Assembly (NCBI GenBank): GCA_011037195.1
Contig: JAAEAF010014397.1
Span: 153,392-217,391, forward strand
Length of the DNA stretch: 64,000 nucleotides
Origin: Triatoma infestans
Lineage: Eukaryota; Arthropoda; Insecta; Hemiptera; Reduviidae
Direction of reading: 5' to 3'
Made by a program: the position numbers and the translations under genes. Each line of letters starts with the position of its first letter. The first letter of the stretch is position 1. Positions 11,351 to 20,898 of the stretch are shown here, one piece after another. Under the pieces are notes generated by a model that was not told the DNA's origin, ran no database searches, and saw nothing but the letters and a program-made list of their open reading frames with translations.

Positions 11351-11828
11351 GTTACTTTAGATTATTACAACAAAATGCATATAATTTAAATGGAATAAAC
11401 TCTTAAAACTTGATATTGGCTCTGATGTTTTCAACTCGGTAGCTAGAACGAGTCTCCCTTAAAATATCTCTTCTCTTTGTTTCAATTCCTCCCCTGTGAG
11501 AAGAAGGGGTAGTAGAGTACAATGCCACAATTGTTCTTGAACCGTACGAGTAACTGTCTTTATACCTGGCTGGCCCTTTTGCAACATATTTTGATAATTT
11601 AGATTTATTTAAAATTTAATATTATTTCAAGTTTCTTGCATCCATCACAGATCTCTTATTATTTCAAATACTAAAATAAACATAAAATTTTATTAAACAA
11701 TTTTATGTTTAATTTATTTCTCTTATTAAACATAAAATACTAAAATAATTATTAAACCCACATTTAATCTATTTATAGAGATCTATAAAAAAAATATTTT
11801 ACTTTCCACATTTTCTTTAATGCTGTCC

Positions 11829-11830
<2 letters not shown>

Positions 11831-11864
<34 letters not shown>

Positions 11865-11880
11865 GAATAATAATAATAAT
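11831..11880. repeat. (TAA)n microsatellite
   Basis: About 16 ATA/TAA units with one AAG interruption, just upstream of the SINE at 11892. Confidence 0.9.
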
Positions 11881-11891
11881 GAAATATATAG

Positions 11892-12125
11892 GGAGGGAAG
11901 GGAATAGCTAAGTGGTTAGCGTACTGGACTCCCACGCGGAGGACCCGGGTTCGAATCCAGCTGTGCTGCTCTTAGTTTTTTTCTTCCAAGGAGCCTTTAC
12001 AGCTATCTGTCCAATGATGGACAGTGTTGTCTGTAAGGAGAAAACACTGTCCGGAGGCCGGCAGTGCACAGAGAAGGCTCCGTGCCCCAATGACCACAGA
12101 TGTTGACGCGCCTTAAATTAAAAGA
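11892..12125 (+). repeat. tRNA-derived SINE (family S), full length
   Basis: The tRNA-like head has Pol III box A (TAGCTAAGTGG, about 11906) and an exact box B (GGTTCGAATCC, about 11948). The body has a short internal inverted repeat (GATGGACAGTGTTGT with AAAACACTGTCC), then GGCCGGCAGTGCAC, AATGACCACAGATGTTGACG and the 3' end CGCGCCTTAAATTAAAA. This is the best copy for defining the family. The tRNA of origin was not determined. Confidence 0.85.
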
Positions 12126-12339
12126 AAAATGTATATATATATTATATAGGGAATATTACATTTATATTTTTTTGAAGTGATGTCAGTCAGGCACTTATAT
12201 TTGTGTCCTGCACTTCAGAACATTAAAGAAGCACTAGAACGATGGTATTTACATTCGAAAATCCATGTATTCCTCCAAGGGCGCATATGCCCAAAATGAC
12301 CCGCATTACCTGGGCTAGAAAATTACATTAGAATTTTGG

Positions 12340-12535
12340 ACGCCAGGATAACTGTATGGTTGGAGTAGTGACCTGCCTGCAAAGCTGAGGTCTAAGATTC
12401 GAGAATTTTCCCGATCATGAACTTAGATTTTGTTTTGATGTGTTGATATCACTATATATATATTAAATTATGTATGCTAACCGCCTCTGACCATAACATC
12501 TGATCGCTAGTTGGACTTAAAGCCCGCCAGAAAAA
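12340..12535 (+). repeat. Possible second SINE family, single copy
   Basis: GGTTGGAGTAGTGACCTGCC, AGGTCTAAGATTCGAGAAT (box B-like GATTCGAGAAT) and a terminal GACTTAAAGCCCGCCAGAAAA resemble a degraded tRNA-derived SINE with an A-rich tail. Only one copy is visible here. Confidence 0.35.
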
Positions 12536-13173
12536 AATGTTACTTAATTTTTATTTTATATTAGATTGTTTACTGTAAATTATTATTATCTTTTTGTATA
12601 TTAATTAATTAAAGATAAAATTTACAATTTATTAAATTTGAATTAAATAAATGTATAATTAATTTGATCTGGACTGATCAATACAGTTCTGTGTACTGTA
12701 GAATAGCGCTTATTTCAGGGCGTGTCCACCTGTAGATTTAACCAAATAAATTTAACCAATTTTGTTAATAGGTTTCGCATAATAGATTGCTTATTGAATT
12801 GTTTTATTTGCGCAGAAATTTGAATTAAAAAGTTTATTTTCTTAATGAAATTGAAGCTGTTTTAAAGAGAATAAATTTAAAATAATGAAACGTTAACAAT
12901 AGACGGAAGCGTTATCATATTGCAGAATTGTTTTATTTTGTTTCATTAAAAAATGGATATCTTAGTCTTGACTTTCTAAACTATATCCAACTGTTCAGTG
13001 TATAGGTCAATGTCCATAGCTCTGCCGTGTGTCACAAGCTCAAAATGCAAAATATTTTCAAATATTCACCAAATGCAAACCAAACCGATTTCGGGCTAAA
13101 CTTTCGTTGAGCTACAATGGCTTTGTATACACATTGTTGACACTTGTTTGGATTATTAAAAAATATCCATTAT
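12536..13173. other. AT-rich spacer
   Basis: Nothing recognised on either strand. Confidence 0.45.
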
Positions 13174-13380
13174 TAAGGAAGGAATTAGCTCAGTGGTAGG
13201 ACGGTTGACTTTCATACGGGGGGTCCCGGGTTCTCTTAGATTTTTTTCTTCCTAAAAGTATCTACAGCCCAGTGATCGGTGATGAATAGTGTTGCCAGTA
13301 ACGAAAGAACACTGTCCGGGGATCGACACTAAGAAGGCTCGAGGTTCCAATAACCATAGATATTGTACGCGTCAATGTAT
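13174..13380 (+). repeat. tRNA-derived SINE (family S), diverged
   Basis: Box A ATTAGCTCAGTGG is present. Box B is truncated (CCCGGGTTC, then directly TCTTAGA). The body keeps GTGATCGGTGATGAATAGTG, AGAACACTGTCCGGGG and AATAACCATAGATATTG. The hammerhead-like repeat starts directly after its 3' end. Confidence 0.75.
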
Positions 13381-13384
13381 AACG

Positions 13385-13525
13385 TATAAATATTTTCCGC
13401 CACATGCAAGTCTATGTTACCACATTGTTTTGACAAAACATCCTGATGATGGGCGAACACCTGAAACCGGTCGATGACCACAGAAAGAAGTAGGCTATCA
13501 TAGAAAATATCTCTTATATAAAATA
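13385..13525 (+). ncRNA. Hammerhead-ribozyme-like motif, family 1
   Basis: CATC precedes CTGATGA (13443-13449). A stem II hairpin GGGCGAACACC, GAAA (13463-13466) and CCGGTC (13467-13472) follow, then GATG, which pairs with CATC to form stem I. ACCGGT is self-complementary (minimal stem III, dimeric form). Flanks (TGCAAGTCTATGTTACCACA on the left, GAAGTAGGCTATCATAGAAA on the right) are shared with the copies at 37.8-38.3 and 47.5 kb. The core is intact here, but stem II has only about three pairs. Confidence 0.65.
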
Positions 13526-13589
13526 TATGTATATAGCTACTATTCATCACTTGTAATTTATTCATTTCCAAAAGCGGTCATCTGTTAGA

Positions 13590-13960
13590 TATTGGAGCGA
13601 ATTTTTGCATGAAGGACTTGGTTGGTTGGTTTGGCGCTCTTAAAATTCACAATAATCTGATTTTGATCTTAAATTTGGGACACGAGCTTTTTGAAAATGC
13701 AGTTCATCTTTGGTTTTCAAGCCCCCAAATATGATAGATAATGTTCCAGTGGCCGTATAGAGATGCTGCTTCATAGTCGAGCGAGCAATTCTTTATCATC
13801 GACACCAAATTTCTCTAGTTCTTCTAGCTCATATTAAATGTAGGAATACTCACATTTGAAATTTCTAAACTAAAACGAAGCCGTATTGCCCGTGCACAAT
13901 CTTCTCTCTTTTTTATTGCACAAATTTCATCAGTTGTATCAGCAAAATCGTGAATCACAA
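13590..13960 (-). pseudogene. Decayed coding-like stretch, unknown
   Basis: On the minus strand one frame gives DTTDEICAIKKREDCARAIR and LRFSLEISNVSIPTFN. A shifted frame gives YELEELEKFGVDDKELLARL, then stops. The composition is more protein-like than neighbouring sequence, and the frame is broken at least once. I do not recognise the family; a transposase or retroelement remnant is possible. Confidence 0.3.
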
Positions 13961-15092
13961 TTTTTTTTTTTTCTTCGGATATCTTGATTGCAGATTATAG
14001 TAGCAAATGAGATATGTATGTAAATATGTTTGGCTAAATAATTGAATAAATGGTTTATTCAAAGTAAAAAAAAAAAATTCATATAAATTGTAATATATAA
14101 TCAAGCCAACAAGTTAGGATTTATTATCTAATATCAAAGAGGTCAACATTGATTTCATACAGAAAACTTTTTAATAAATAGATTTCATAAGAATTACAGA
14201 TTTACAAAGAATCTCAAGTTGAAAAAAAATCGAATTAACTGAAAATTGTAGAAATTGTATAGAGAGAATAATTCATGTGAGATTTTTTTTTAAAAAGAGT
14301 AAATATATTACCTTTAACTTTTATTACTGTATGCTTATGAAGAAATTAAAGCATTACTATGAAACTATGTAAAACATTACTTTATTAAAGTGTATTTTGA
14401 CATACAACATGCAAAACTTTATTTTTTTTAAATAAATATTTGTGAGGTTACCTTTTTAATTAAAATATTTTTATATTTAAGTCAATTTTATAAAGAATGT
14501 ACAATATAAACTTTTGCTTGAAAAGAAAGAAAGAAAAAAAATTAATTCTATTGGAATTTAATTTTACTAAACGGGGAATATAACATTTAGGTTTTTTCCC
14601 GTATGTAGGAAGTTAGGAAGTGATGCGAGGTGAAGGGCAAGTCACATCGGCCATGGCCGTGTGCAACATCAAAGAGTGAACAGATGTACACGGAGAGTGT
14701 TTTTTTTTTTTTTTTTTGTTTTTTTTTTTTCTACTATGAAATAAAGCATTTTATCATAAAATGAAATCCTTTGTTGTAGGTATGTTGTAATATAACCTTC
14801 CTAACAGATTTATATATATATATATATTTTTATATATCAAAAAGTGTGGGACAATTTTGTGGTAGATTTAATATCTATATTTGAGATTTATCACCATCAT
14901 AAACAGTGACTTTTTTTTTTGTCATTTTTCCAATGAATGGAAACATTGATTATTAGTTTTTTAATTGTTTTTCCAAGTAGTTAGAAAATTAAAAATTGAA
15001 GTTACATCAAATCAATAAAAAGAAAAATTTTGGAACTGACTTCATTAAAAATTGTTTTCATTCATTTACGATATATTTGCATAACTGGTAAG
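13961..15092. other. AT-rich stretch with poly-T runs
   Basis: Contains homopolymers (14700-14730) and (TA)n at about 14812-14827. No gene recognised. Confidence 0.45.
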
Positions 15093-16143
15093 TATACAGG
15101 GTGTCCTCATTTAAACGGACCACTTTTGAAATAACTCTTAAACGATGGAAGATATAAAAAAAAAGTGAACATAAAGTTTGTTGAAGTATTTTCGCTCTAG
15201 TTTATAATAGTGTTAATGTTTTTTGATTTTTATTGCCGCCTTACACCTTTTGTAATTAAGAAAATTTAATCTTTATGATTGAATATTTCGGCAACGATTT
15301 GAAATATTAAAGTGGCGTTTTATTTTTAACCCTCACTTTTTACTACTATATTGAAAACTATTAGAAAAAAATGCCGTTAATTTCACTTCACTATTTCAAA
15401 TCGTTGCCGAGATATTGAATCATAAAGATTAAATTTTCTTCGTTTTTTTTTTTTTGCTATTTCTTTGTTTCATAAACTAAAATCACAACCCGGATTTTCT
15501 TATTAATTTATAATAAATGAGAGAGAGATCAAATGCTGACAACACTTAACACATATTCCAAAACCATAAGGGACTTAAAAAAATCCGGCAAAACATCATT
15601 AAAACCAAACAATATTCCAGTTTATTTACAAAAATTTATACAAAAAAAAAATATATTTCCTATTTATTCAAAATGACCTTCTCGGCTCAAAGGATACAAG
15701 CGCAGTCACTGCCCAACAGATGAGGTTGCTAATTGTATAATGTCTGCCGGAATTGCTGAGCAGATTTGGATTAAGTCTTCTCTAAGTGTTTCTGGAGTTG
15801 GTGATTCACTGACATAAATTTTTTTTTTGTGATATCACCAAAGAAAAAAATTCAAGAGGGATTAAATCTGGAGATCTGGAAGGCCAGTTTACCAGTCCCT
15901 GTCTGCCGATCCAGCTGTTACAGAACATCTCATTCACTTCTCTTCTTGCCGCTAAGCCATAGTACGCGGGACAACCATCTTTTTGGAACCACATTTTTGT
16001 TCTGACATTCAATGACACAACCTTCAACAACTGTTATAACTCTTGGCGAATAAAATTAACGTATTCTTGCTCATTTAAGGTATCTGGCGGAAAGTATGGG
16101 CCAATAGTTTTATCTCCAACAATTCCACACCATACATTAACAG
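15093..16143 (-). mobile_element. Tc1/mariner-superfamily transposon remnant
   Basis: Starts with ACAGGGTGTCCTCATTTAAA, a terminus typical of this group. Minus-strand coding from 16143 reads NVWCGIVGDKTIGPYFPPDT, LNEQEYVNFIRQEL-stop, MWFQKDGCPAYYGLA (D of the DDE/D triad), SWIGRQGLVNWPSRSPDL and IPLEFF (third acidic region), then loses frame near 15830. The N-terminal DNA-binding part is absent. Between the end and the coding remnant lies an inverted repeat (about 15252-15312 with 15387-15441). Inactive. Confidence 0.75.
15252..15441. repeat. Inverted repeat inside the mariner-type remnant
   Basis: AAGAAAATTTAATCTTTATG with ATTTCGGCAACGATTTGAAA (left) is mirrored by TTTCAAATCGTTGCCGAGAT with CATAAAGATTAAATTTTCTT (right). 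Arms are about 50 bp with a loop of about 75 bp. Confidence 0.75.
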
Positions 16144-16240
16144 GCAGATGTTCAGTAACCGCTGGATCGGTTATCACTGGAGAGGGACCGATAAGCTGGC
16201 CTTCCAGAACGCCAGATTTAATCTGAAACTATTCATTACA
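16143..16240 (+). pseudogene. Second fragment of the same transposase family, opposite strand
   Basis: Plus strand TTCAGTAACCGCTGGATCGG, AGGGACCGATAAGCTGGCC and TTCCAGAACGCCAGATTTAA closely match the minus strand of 15842-15920 (the WIGR...WP-x-RSPDL region). An inverted partial copy therefore abuts the first. Confidence 0.7.
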
Positions 16241-16490
16241 AAAAAAAACAAAAAAAAAACACTATCAATTAACATAGCTGTGATTTTTGCTAAACACTCT
16301 AATAATTATATTGAACCTTGTGTTCAATTTTGAGAAATAGATGTTGAATTATTCAATTCCTTCTTTGGTCGAAACGTCTCAAGACAAAAATAAAACATAA
16401 AACAACTGGGAAGTTGTACTGCGACTAATCCTAAAAAGAAGATTCTAATAATATTTTCTGGACAAGAAATTTTCTAAAGTAATATATATT

Positions 16491-17072
16491 ACTTTCTCTT
16501 ACTCCTGGCAAAAGGAAGTACTGCAATCGTATCAAATTTCTGATATCAAGTTTTCTTACCGGAAATGTTTTGAGTTTCTCTGAGTACAAAATAAAAAAAT
16601 GTGATTTTTAGAAATTGGTCTGTTTGTCTATGTTTTGTCAGTATAACTAAAAATAGAAAATCATAGAAAGTTCAAACATGATATTTTGTTTAAGCTCTAA
16701 CAGAGCACCCGATAATAAGATTTGATTTTTGATTTTGGTACTTAATTTGTAGTTAGTTTGAAGAAAATCGGTTGTCGGAATGTGAGACTTTACTGAACAG
16801 TTTTTTTTTCTGTTTTTGCGATTTTTTTCGATAAAGATACCGAGTTTCTTTGAATTTGATGTACTAACTAGACCCATCCATTTTGTTTGAAACATTTTTT
16901 CGAATTCTAGATTGTAGCGGGATTCTGGAAGAACTGGAGGAAGCTCCTAACCAGACTTCTAATGTAAAGCCAATTAGTTAAACCAATTAGATATTCCAAG
17001 TTTGATAGATATTTTTCAATAATATCTATGTCAGTTGCAGTAAGAGAGAGTCGTGTAAGTGTTTCACGACTG
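16491..17072 (+). repeat. Family C repeat, internally shortened
   Basis: Both termini are present: ACTTTCTCTTACTCC at about 16491 and GTAAGAGAGAGTCGTGTAAG then TGTTTCACGA at about 17040-17070. Length is about 580 bp against about 1 kb for full copies, so one internal unit is lost. TTTTCTTACCGGAAATGTTT, GATATTTTGTTTAAGCTC and GAAAATCGGT blocks remain. Confidence 0.75.
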
Positions 17073-17075
17073 CAT

Positions 17076-17076
17076 T

Positions 17077-17130
<54 letters not shown>
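17076..17130. repeat. (TTTA)n / (TTA)n microsatellite
   Basis: About eight TTTA units followed by about eight TTA units, between a C copy and a SINE. Confidence 0.9.
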
Positions 17131-17365
17131 GTATGTGGAGAAGGACCAAACCCCATGCTATCCAATGCTCTTCTGGGCCCAAAGATCGAAGCCTTCTCAG
17201 TGCACTCTAAATCCATCGGCCTTCGGAGAGTGTTCTCTCGCTACAAACAAAACTGCCCATCAACGAACTGTAAAAGGCTGTAAGTGAGCTGTAAGAGGCT
17301 CCTAGGAAAAAATAAAATCTAAGAGCAGCTACTGGACTCCAACCCCGCTTTGCTGGTCCAGATTT
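17131..17365 (-). repeat. tRNA-derived SINE (family S), minus, head-damaged
   Basis: GCCTTCTCAGTGCACTCTAA, TCCATCGGCCTTCGGAGAGT, GTTCTCTCGCTACAAACAA, GAGGCTCCTAGGAAAAAAT and ATCTAAGAGCAGCTACTGGA match the minus strand of the family. A short duplication (CTGTAA repeated) interrupts it. Box A is not visible. Confidence 0.7.
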
Positions 17366-17539
17366 TGGTTAGTCGTAATATTATTTTATACTCTAAATTA
17401 AATGTGTATTTTAATTCTCTGCTGAATCCGTTTTTTTTCCTCTCCAATCGGTGTTCAGTGCTTATCTGAAGAACTGTATGACCTAGTTGAAAACAAAATT
17501 GGTTTAAAATTCAAACTTCACACTCCTTTTAGTTTATTA

Positions 17540-17850
17540 TAACTGGACAATTATTCTGGGGCATGCTTCGATACGCTGCCACGTTTCTTCCCAGAGCATT
17601 GAAGAAGATTTATGGGGTACCTGAAGAAGCTTTGACCCAGAACGCGATAGTATTTGCAAAATCTGAAGGGAGATGCATGAGGATCCCGTACAATTCCTGA
17701 CAGACGGCGACGCTATCATTCAGAAAAGATTTAGAAGCCTGGGTGTTGGAGAAGAAAACGTCCACCCTACTACCTTCCCAGTGCCTCAGACATCGGCATC
17801 AGTAGGGGACATAATAGACAACTTCATTAGGGTTCATTATACCCTTAAAA
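17540..17850 (+). pseudogene. Coding-like fragment, unknown protein
   Basis: One plus frame from about 17547 reads GQLFWGMLRYAATFLPRALK, KIYGVPEEALTQNAIVFAKS and EGRCMRIPYNS, then a stop at about 17698. Another frame continues MHEDPVQFLTDGDAIIQKRF. The codon pattern looks like a genuine, once-coding exon or element fragment, and GC is higher than in the flanks. I do not recognise the family. Confidence 0.35.
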
Positions 17851-18832
17851 AAAAAAAAATAGGTTTCAACGTAAACAATCATCTGACGTAATAATTCACT
17901 TAATGAATATTTTATCGTTTATTCAACTTTCTCAAATAAGATTTTAAAAACGCTTTTTGAAATTTTTATTTCAAACATGTTTCAGTTTTTTTTAAATAAT
18001 TTTTTAGAAAAAACAAATTTGTTTTCTGAATCTTTTTGGGCGAATGTGTCAAATACATTCAAAATGCAATTTCTGTTAGTGATATATTGTTATCACAATT
18101 GGCAATGTCTAAAAATATTGACGCAAAAACGCATTGAGTTCGTTGCAATAGAAATAGTATGAAATTTTTCAAAAATAAAAGAAGAAAAAGGATAAAGCGA
18201 CAGCCTAATTTTTGCCCTCACCTATATTGAACTGGTTAGAACTTCAACTCAAATTAAATGTCGAAATGATTCCATATCGCAACAGCATATGGTAGAAGCT
18301 AGGGTAAGAATTCTGTAATGTACAATATAACGTTGAGTCAAGATCAGAAGTTTAGAAGAACGCGCTTATGCAAAGAGAAAGACAATATTAATATTACTTA
18401 ATTATATTCAGACATTTTCTTTAATTTTCACCAAATTCTGAAAAGTTAATATAATTATGTAAATATGGTTAAAAATAAAAAGTTAAAATAATTAAAATGA
18501 AACGTCTTTATTGAAATTTACATAATTTGTAATTATAAATACCGTCCGGTTTGCGAAAAGTAGCAACTGAAGAGTCTCTTTAATACAATTATTATTAGGC
18601 GAGGTGAAAGGAATTTGTAAATATAAATTGAAAAATTATTCGTTTTTATGTGTACATATCAAACTTTATATAGAATTGACTATAAAGCCTATCATTAATA
18701 GATAGCACTTTCAAAAACAGTTGACAAAAACTAAATGTAAATATCAACAGTGAATGAATAAATAATATGTGTAAATAAAAAGAAAACAGTTGTTACTATT
18801 AATCTCTATTATAATTTACAAAAAAAAAAAAA
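17851..18832. other. AT-rich spacer
   Basis: No recognised gene. A 61-codon frame at 17977-18162 is AT-rich and unsupported. Confidence 0.45.
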
Positions 18833-19815
18833 AAAATCTGGTGTGAAACACTCATACAACTTCTCTTACTCCAGTTCTCAAAATTAAAATTGACAAATTT
18901 TATAGTTAGTGTACCAAATTTAAAGAAATTCTTCGGAAACTGAAAAAACTGTTGAAGTAAAGCGCACTTCCGGTTTACTATTTTCTTGAAAATCGGAATA
19001 TTGCCATCTATTTATTTCTAATTAATTTTGTTCGGATGAATTTTGTTTGTATAATCAACTATGATAGCACTTTAGAGAAAAACATAACCACACCCTCCCC
19101 TAAAAGTGCCCTTAATTGAATTTCCCCAGAGAAATGTTTTAACTAAAAGTGGTACATCTTTGTAAGTGTAGTTTATTAAGTTGTTTTAAGAAAATCGTCG
19201 AAGCTATTTTTGAGAAAATCGCGAAAAAATGAATAAATCATTTAGTAAAGTGGAAAAGTAAACGCTCTTCCGGTCCTCCGATTTCTTCAAACTCGGAATT
19301 CCAACAACACATTTAATTCTAATTAATATTATTTAGATGACAGAATTGTATAAAAAACTGAAATAGCACTTTAGAGAAAAACCTAATCCCCAACCCTTCC
19401 TCAAAAGTGCCCTTAAATGAATTTTCCCGGAGAAATATTTCAAATAAAAGTTGTTGCTCTTTGTATTTATAGTTGATATACTATGTTTGAAAAAAATCGT
19501 CAGTGCCATTTTTGAGAAAATTGCAAAAAAGTAAAAAGCCAACTAGTAAAGTGGTACTTCCGGTTGAGGACAGAAAACGTACTGTCAAATCACATTATGA
19601 TAACTAAATGGAATATCAAGTTTCAACTTTCTACGGTTTTTCGATTTTAAGCTATGCTTTTTACATTCACACACACACACAGACCATTTGCTAAAAACCA
19701 TTTTTTTGACTCAGGGGACCTCAAAACGGATATTTCCGATGAAAACTCGATATAAAAAATTTGACACGATTACAATACTTCCTCTAATAAGAGGTGAAAG
19801 AGAAAGTAAAAAAAA
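18833..19815 (-). repeat. Family C repeat, full length
   Basis: The left end TCTGGTGTGAAACACTCATA then ACTTCTCTTACTCCAG follows a poly-A run. The right end is GTGAAAGAGAAAGT before another A run. The two internal units (GAGAAATGTTTTAACTAAAA at 19132 and GAGAAATATTTCAAATAAAA at 19431) are 299 bp apart. ACACACACACACAGACC marks the GT tract. Confidence 0.88.
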
Positions 19816-20516
19816 AGCTTTGATAAAAATAAAATAAAAGTTTAACAGATTGTCCAGGCTGATTATTTTGGAATTATGCTGATCGTTATTAAATGTTACA
19901 TTGAAGAATCACAAACGCTTTCTATAAGCCACAAGTTGTTGCTACTTTGTGAAGTGGCTGTTCTCATAAATTGACAATTGATTTTTTATATAGACATTGA
20001 AATGATTATTTTCAAATATTACAGGATACTATAATTGTTTTTCTTATGGGAGCCGTTCAGTGAGCCTCGCTGGCTCTTCTCGCCGGGAAATAGGACAAAC
20101 TTTAAAAACATGAATAGCGGGAGGCAGAAATTTTGTACAAGAGCTACTCGACACTATATATTATTTATATGGGTACATAATACTGTCTGATTAAAATATA
20201 GAAGAATGGGCACTAGTAGCAGTGTTATACTATATACAATTAGGAAAATATCATGCTCTTTGTATGGCTATTCAGGGCCCTAATAAGTTTTTAGCCTATA
20301 AATTGCTCTACTGTTTTTTTTTCTTTTTCAAATTAAATATGCCTCGAATTTCTTGGCAGTGATTGTACGCCTTTTTATAATTTTTTTATTTCACTCAGCT
20401 CCCTAAAAATACCAGAAAATTTTTGTAATTTTATTAATTTTATATTGTTTTCCTGTTTTTATTAGCACTGACTAAGTCAGTAATATTATGAGATATTTTC
20501 TGTTTGATGACAATTT
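19816..20516. other. Spacer, nothing recognised
   Basis: A small GC-richer patch (20050-20090) is not assignable. Confidence 0.4.
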
Positions 20517-20898
20517 TTAAAAAATAAAAAATAGAAACAAATATAATGGTCCTTTTCGCTTTAAAAAAAAAGAAAAAAAATTGACCTTGCGGCTAACTTT
20601 ATAATCTTTAAATCTGTTTATCCTTCCTTGGTGAGTAGGGTTACCAAGCGCCCTACTTTGGAAGGACTTGTGTGCTACAATATTAAGTTTCGTCCACTGT
20701 ATTATCTCCTGTGAAAAAAAAGTTTGGCCATGTCCTAATTTGTCCGAAAATTGTTCTAAAATCCAACACTGAATTAATACAAAAAAAAAAACTTGTTGCT
20801 GTGTTGCTTCTACTTCTAAAAATTTTGTGCCATTCAAAAACCATTTGAATTGTGTGAAACGGTTCTCCGGTTCTACTATAATTATTCGTTGCAATCAT
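20517..20898 (-). other. Overlapping minus-strand frames, possible coding remnant
   Basis: Two overlapping frames of 125 and 71 codons (for example IQMVFEWHKIFRSRSNT and LDFRTIFGQIRTWPNFFF) have a less AT-driven composition than the flanks. The ends are low complexity. No family recognised; may be a fragment of an unidentified element. Confidence 0.25.

Noticed and set aside
11892..11970. tRNA gene suggested by boxes A and B
   Set aside because: Boxes A and B are good, but the same head recurs in about 11 copies followed by the same unrelated body. This is a SINE, not a tRNA gene.
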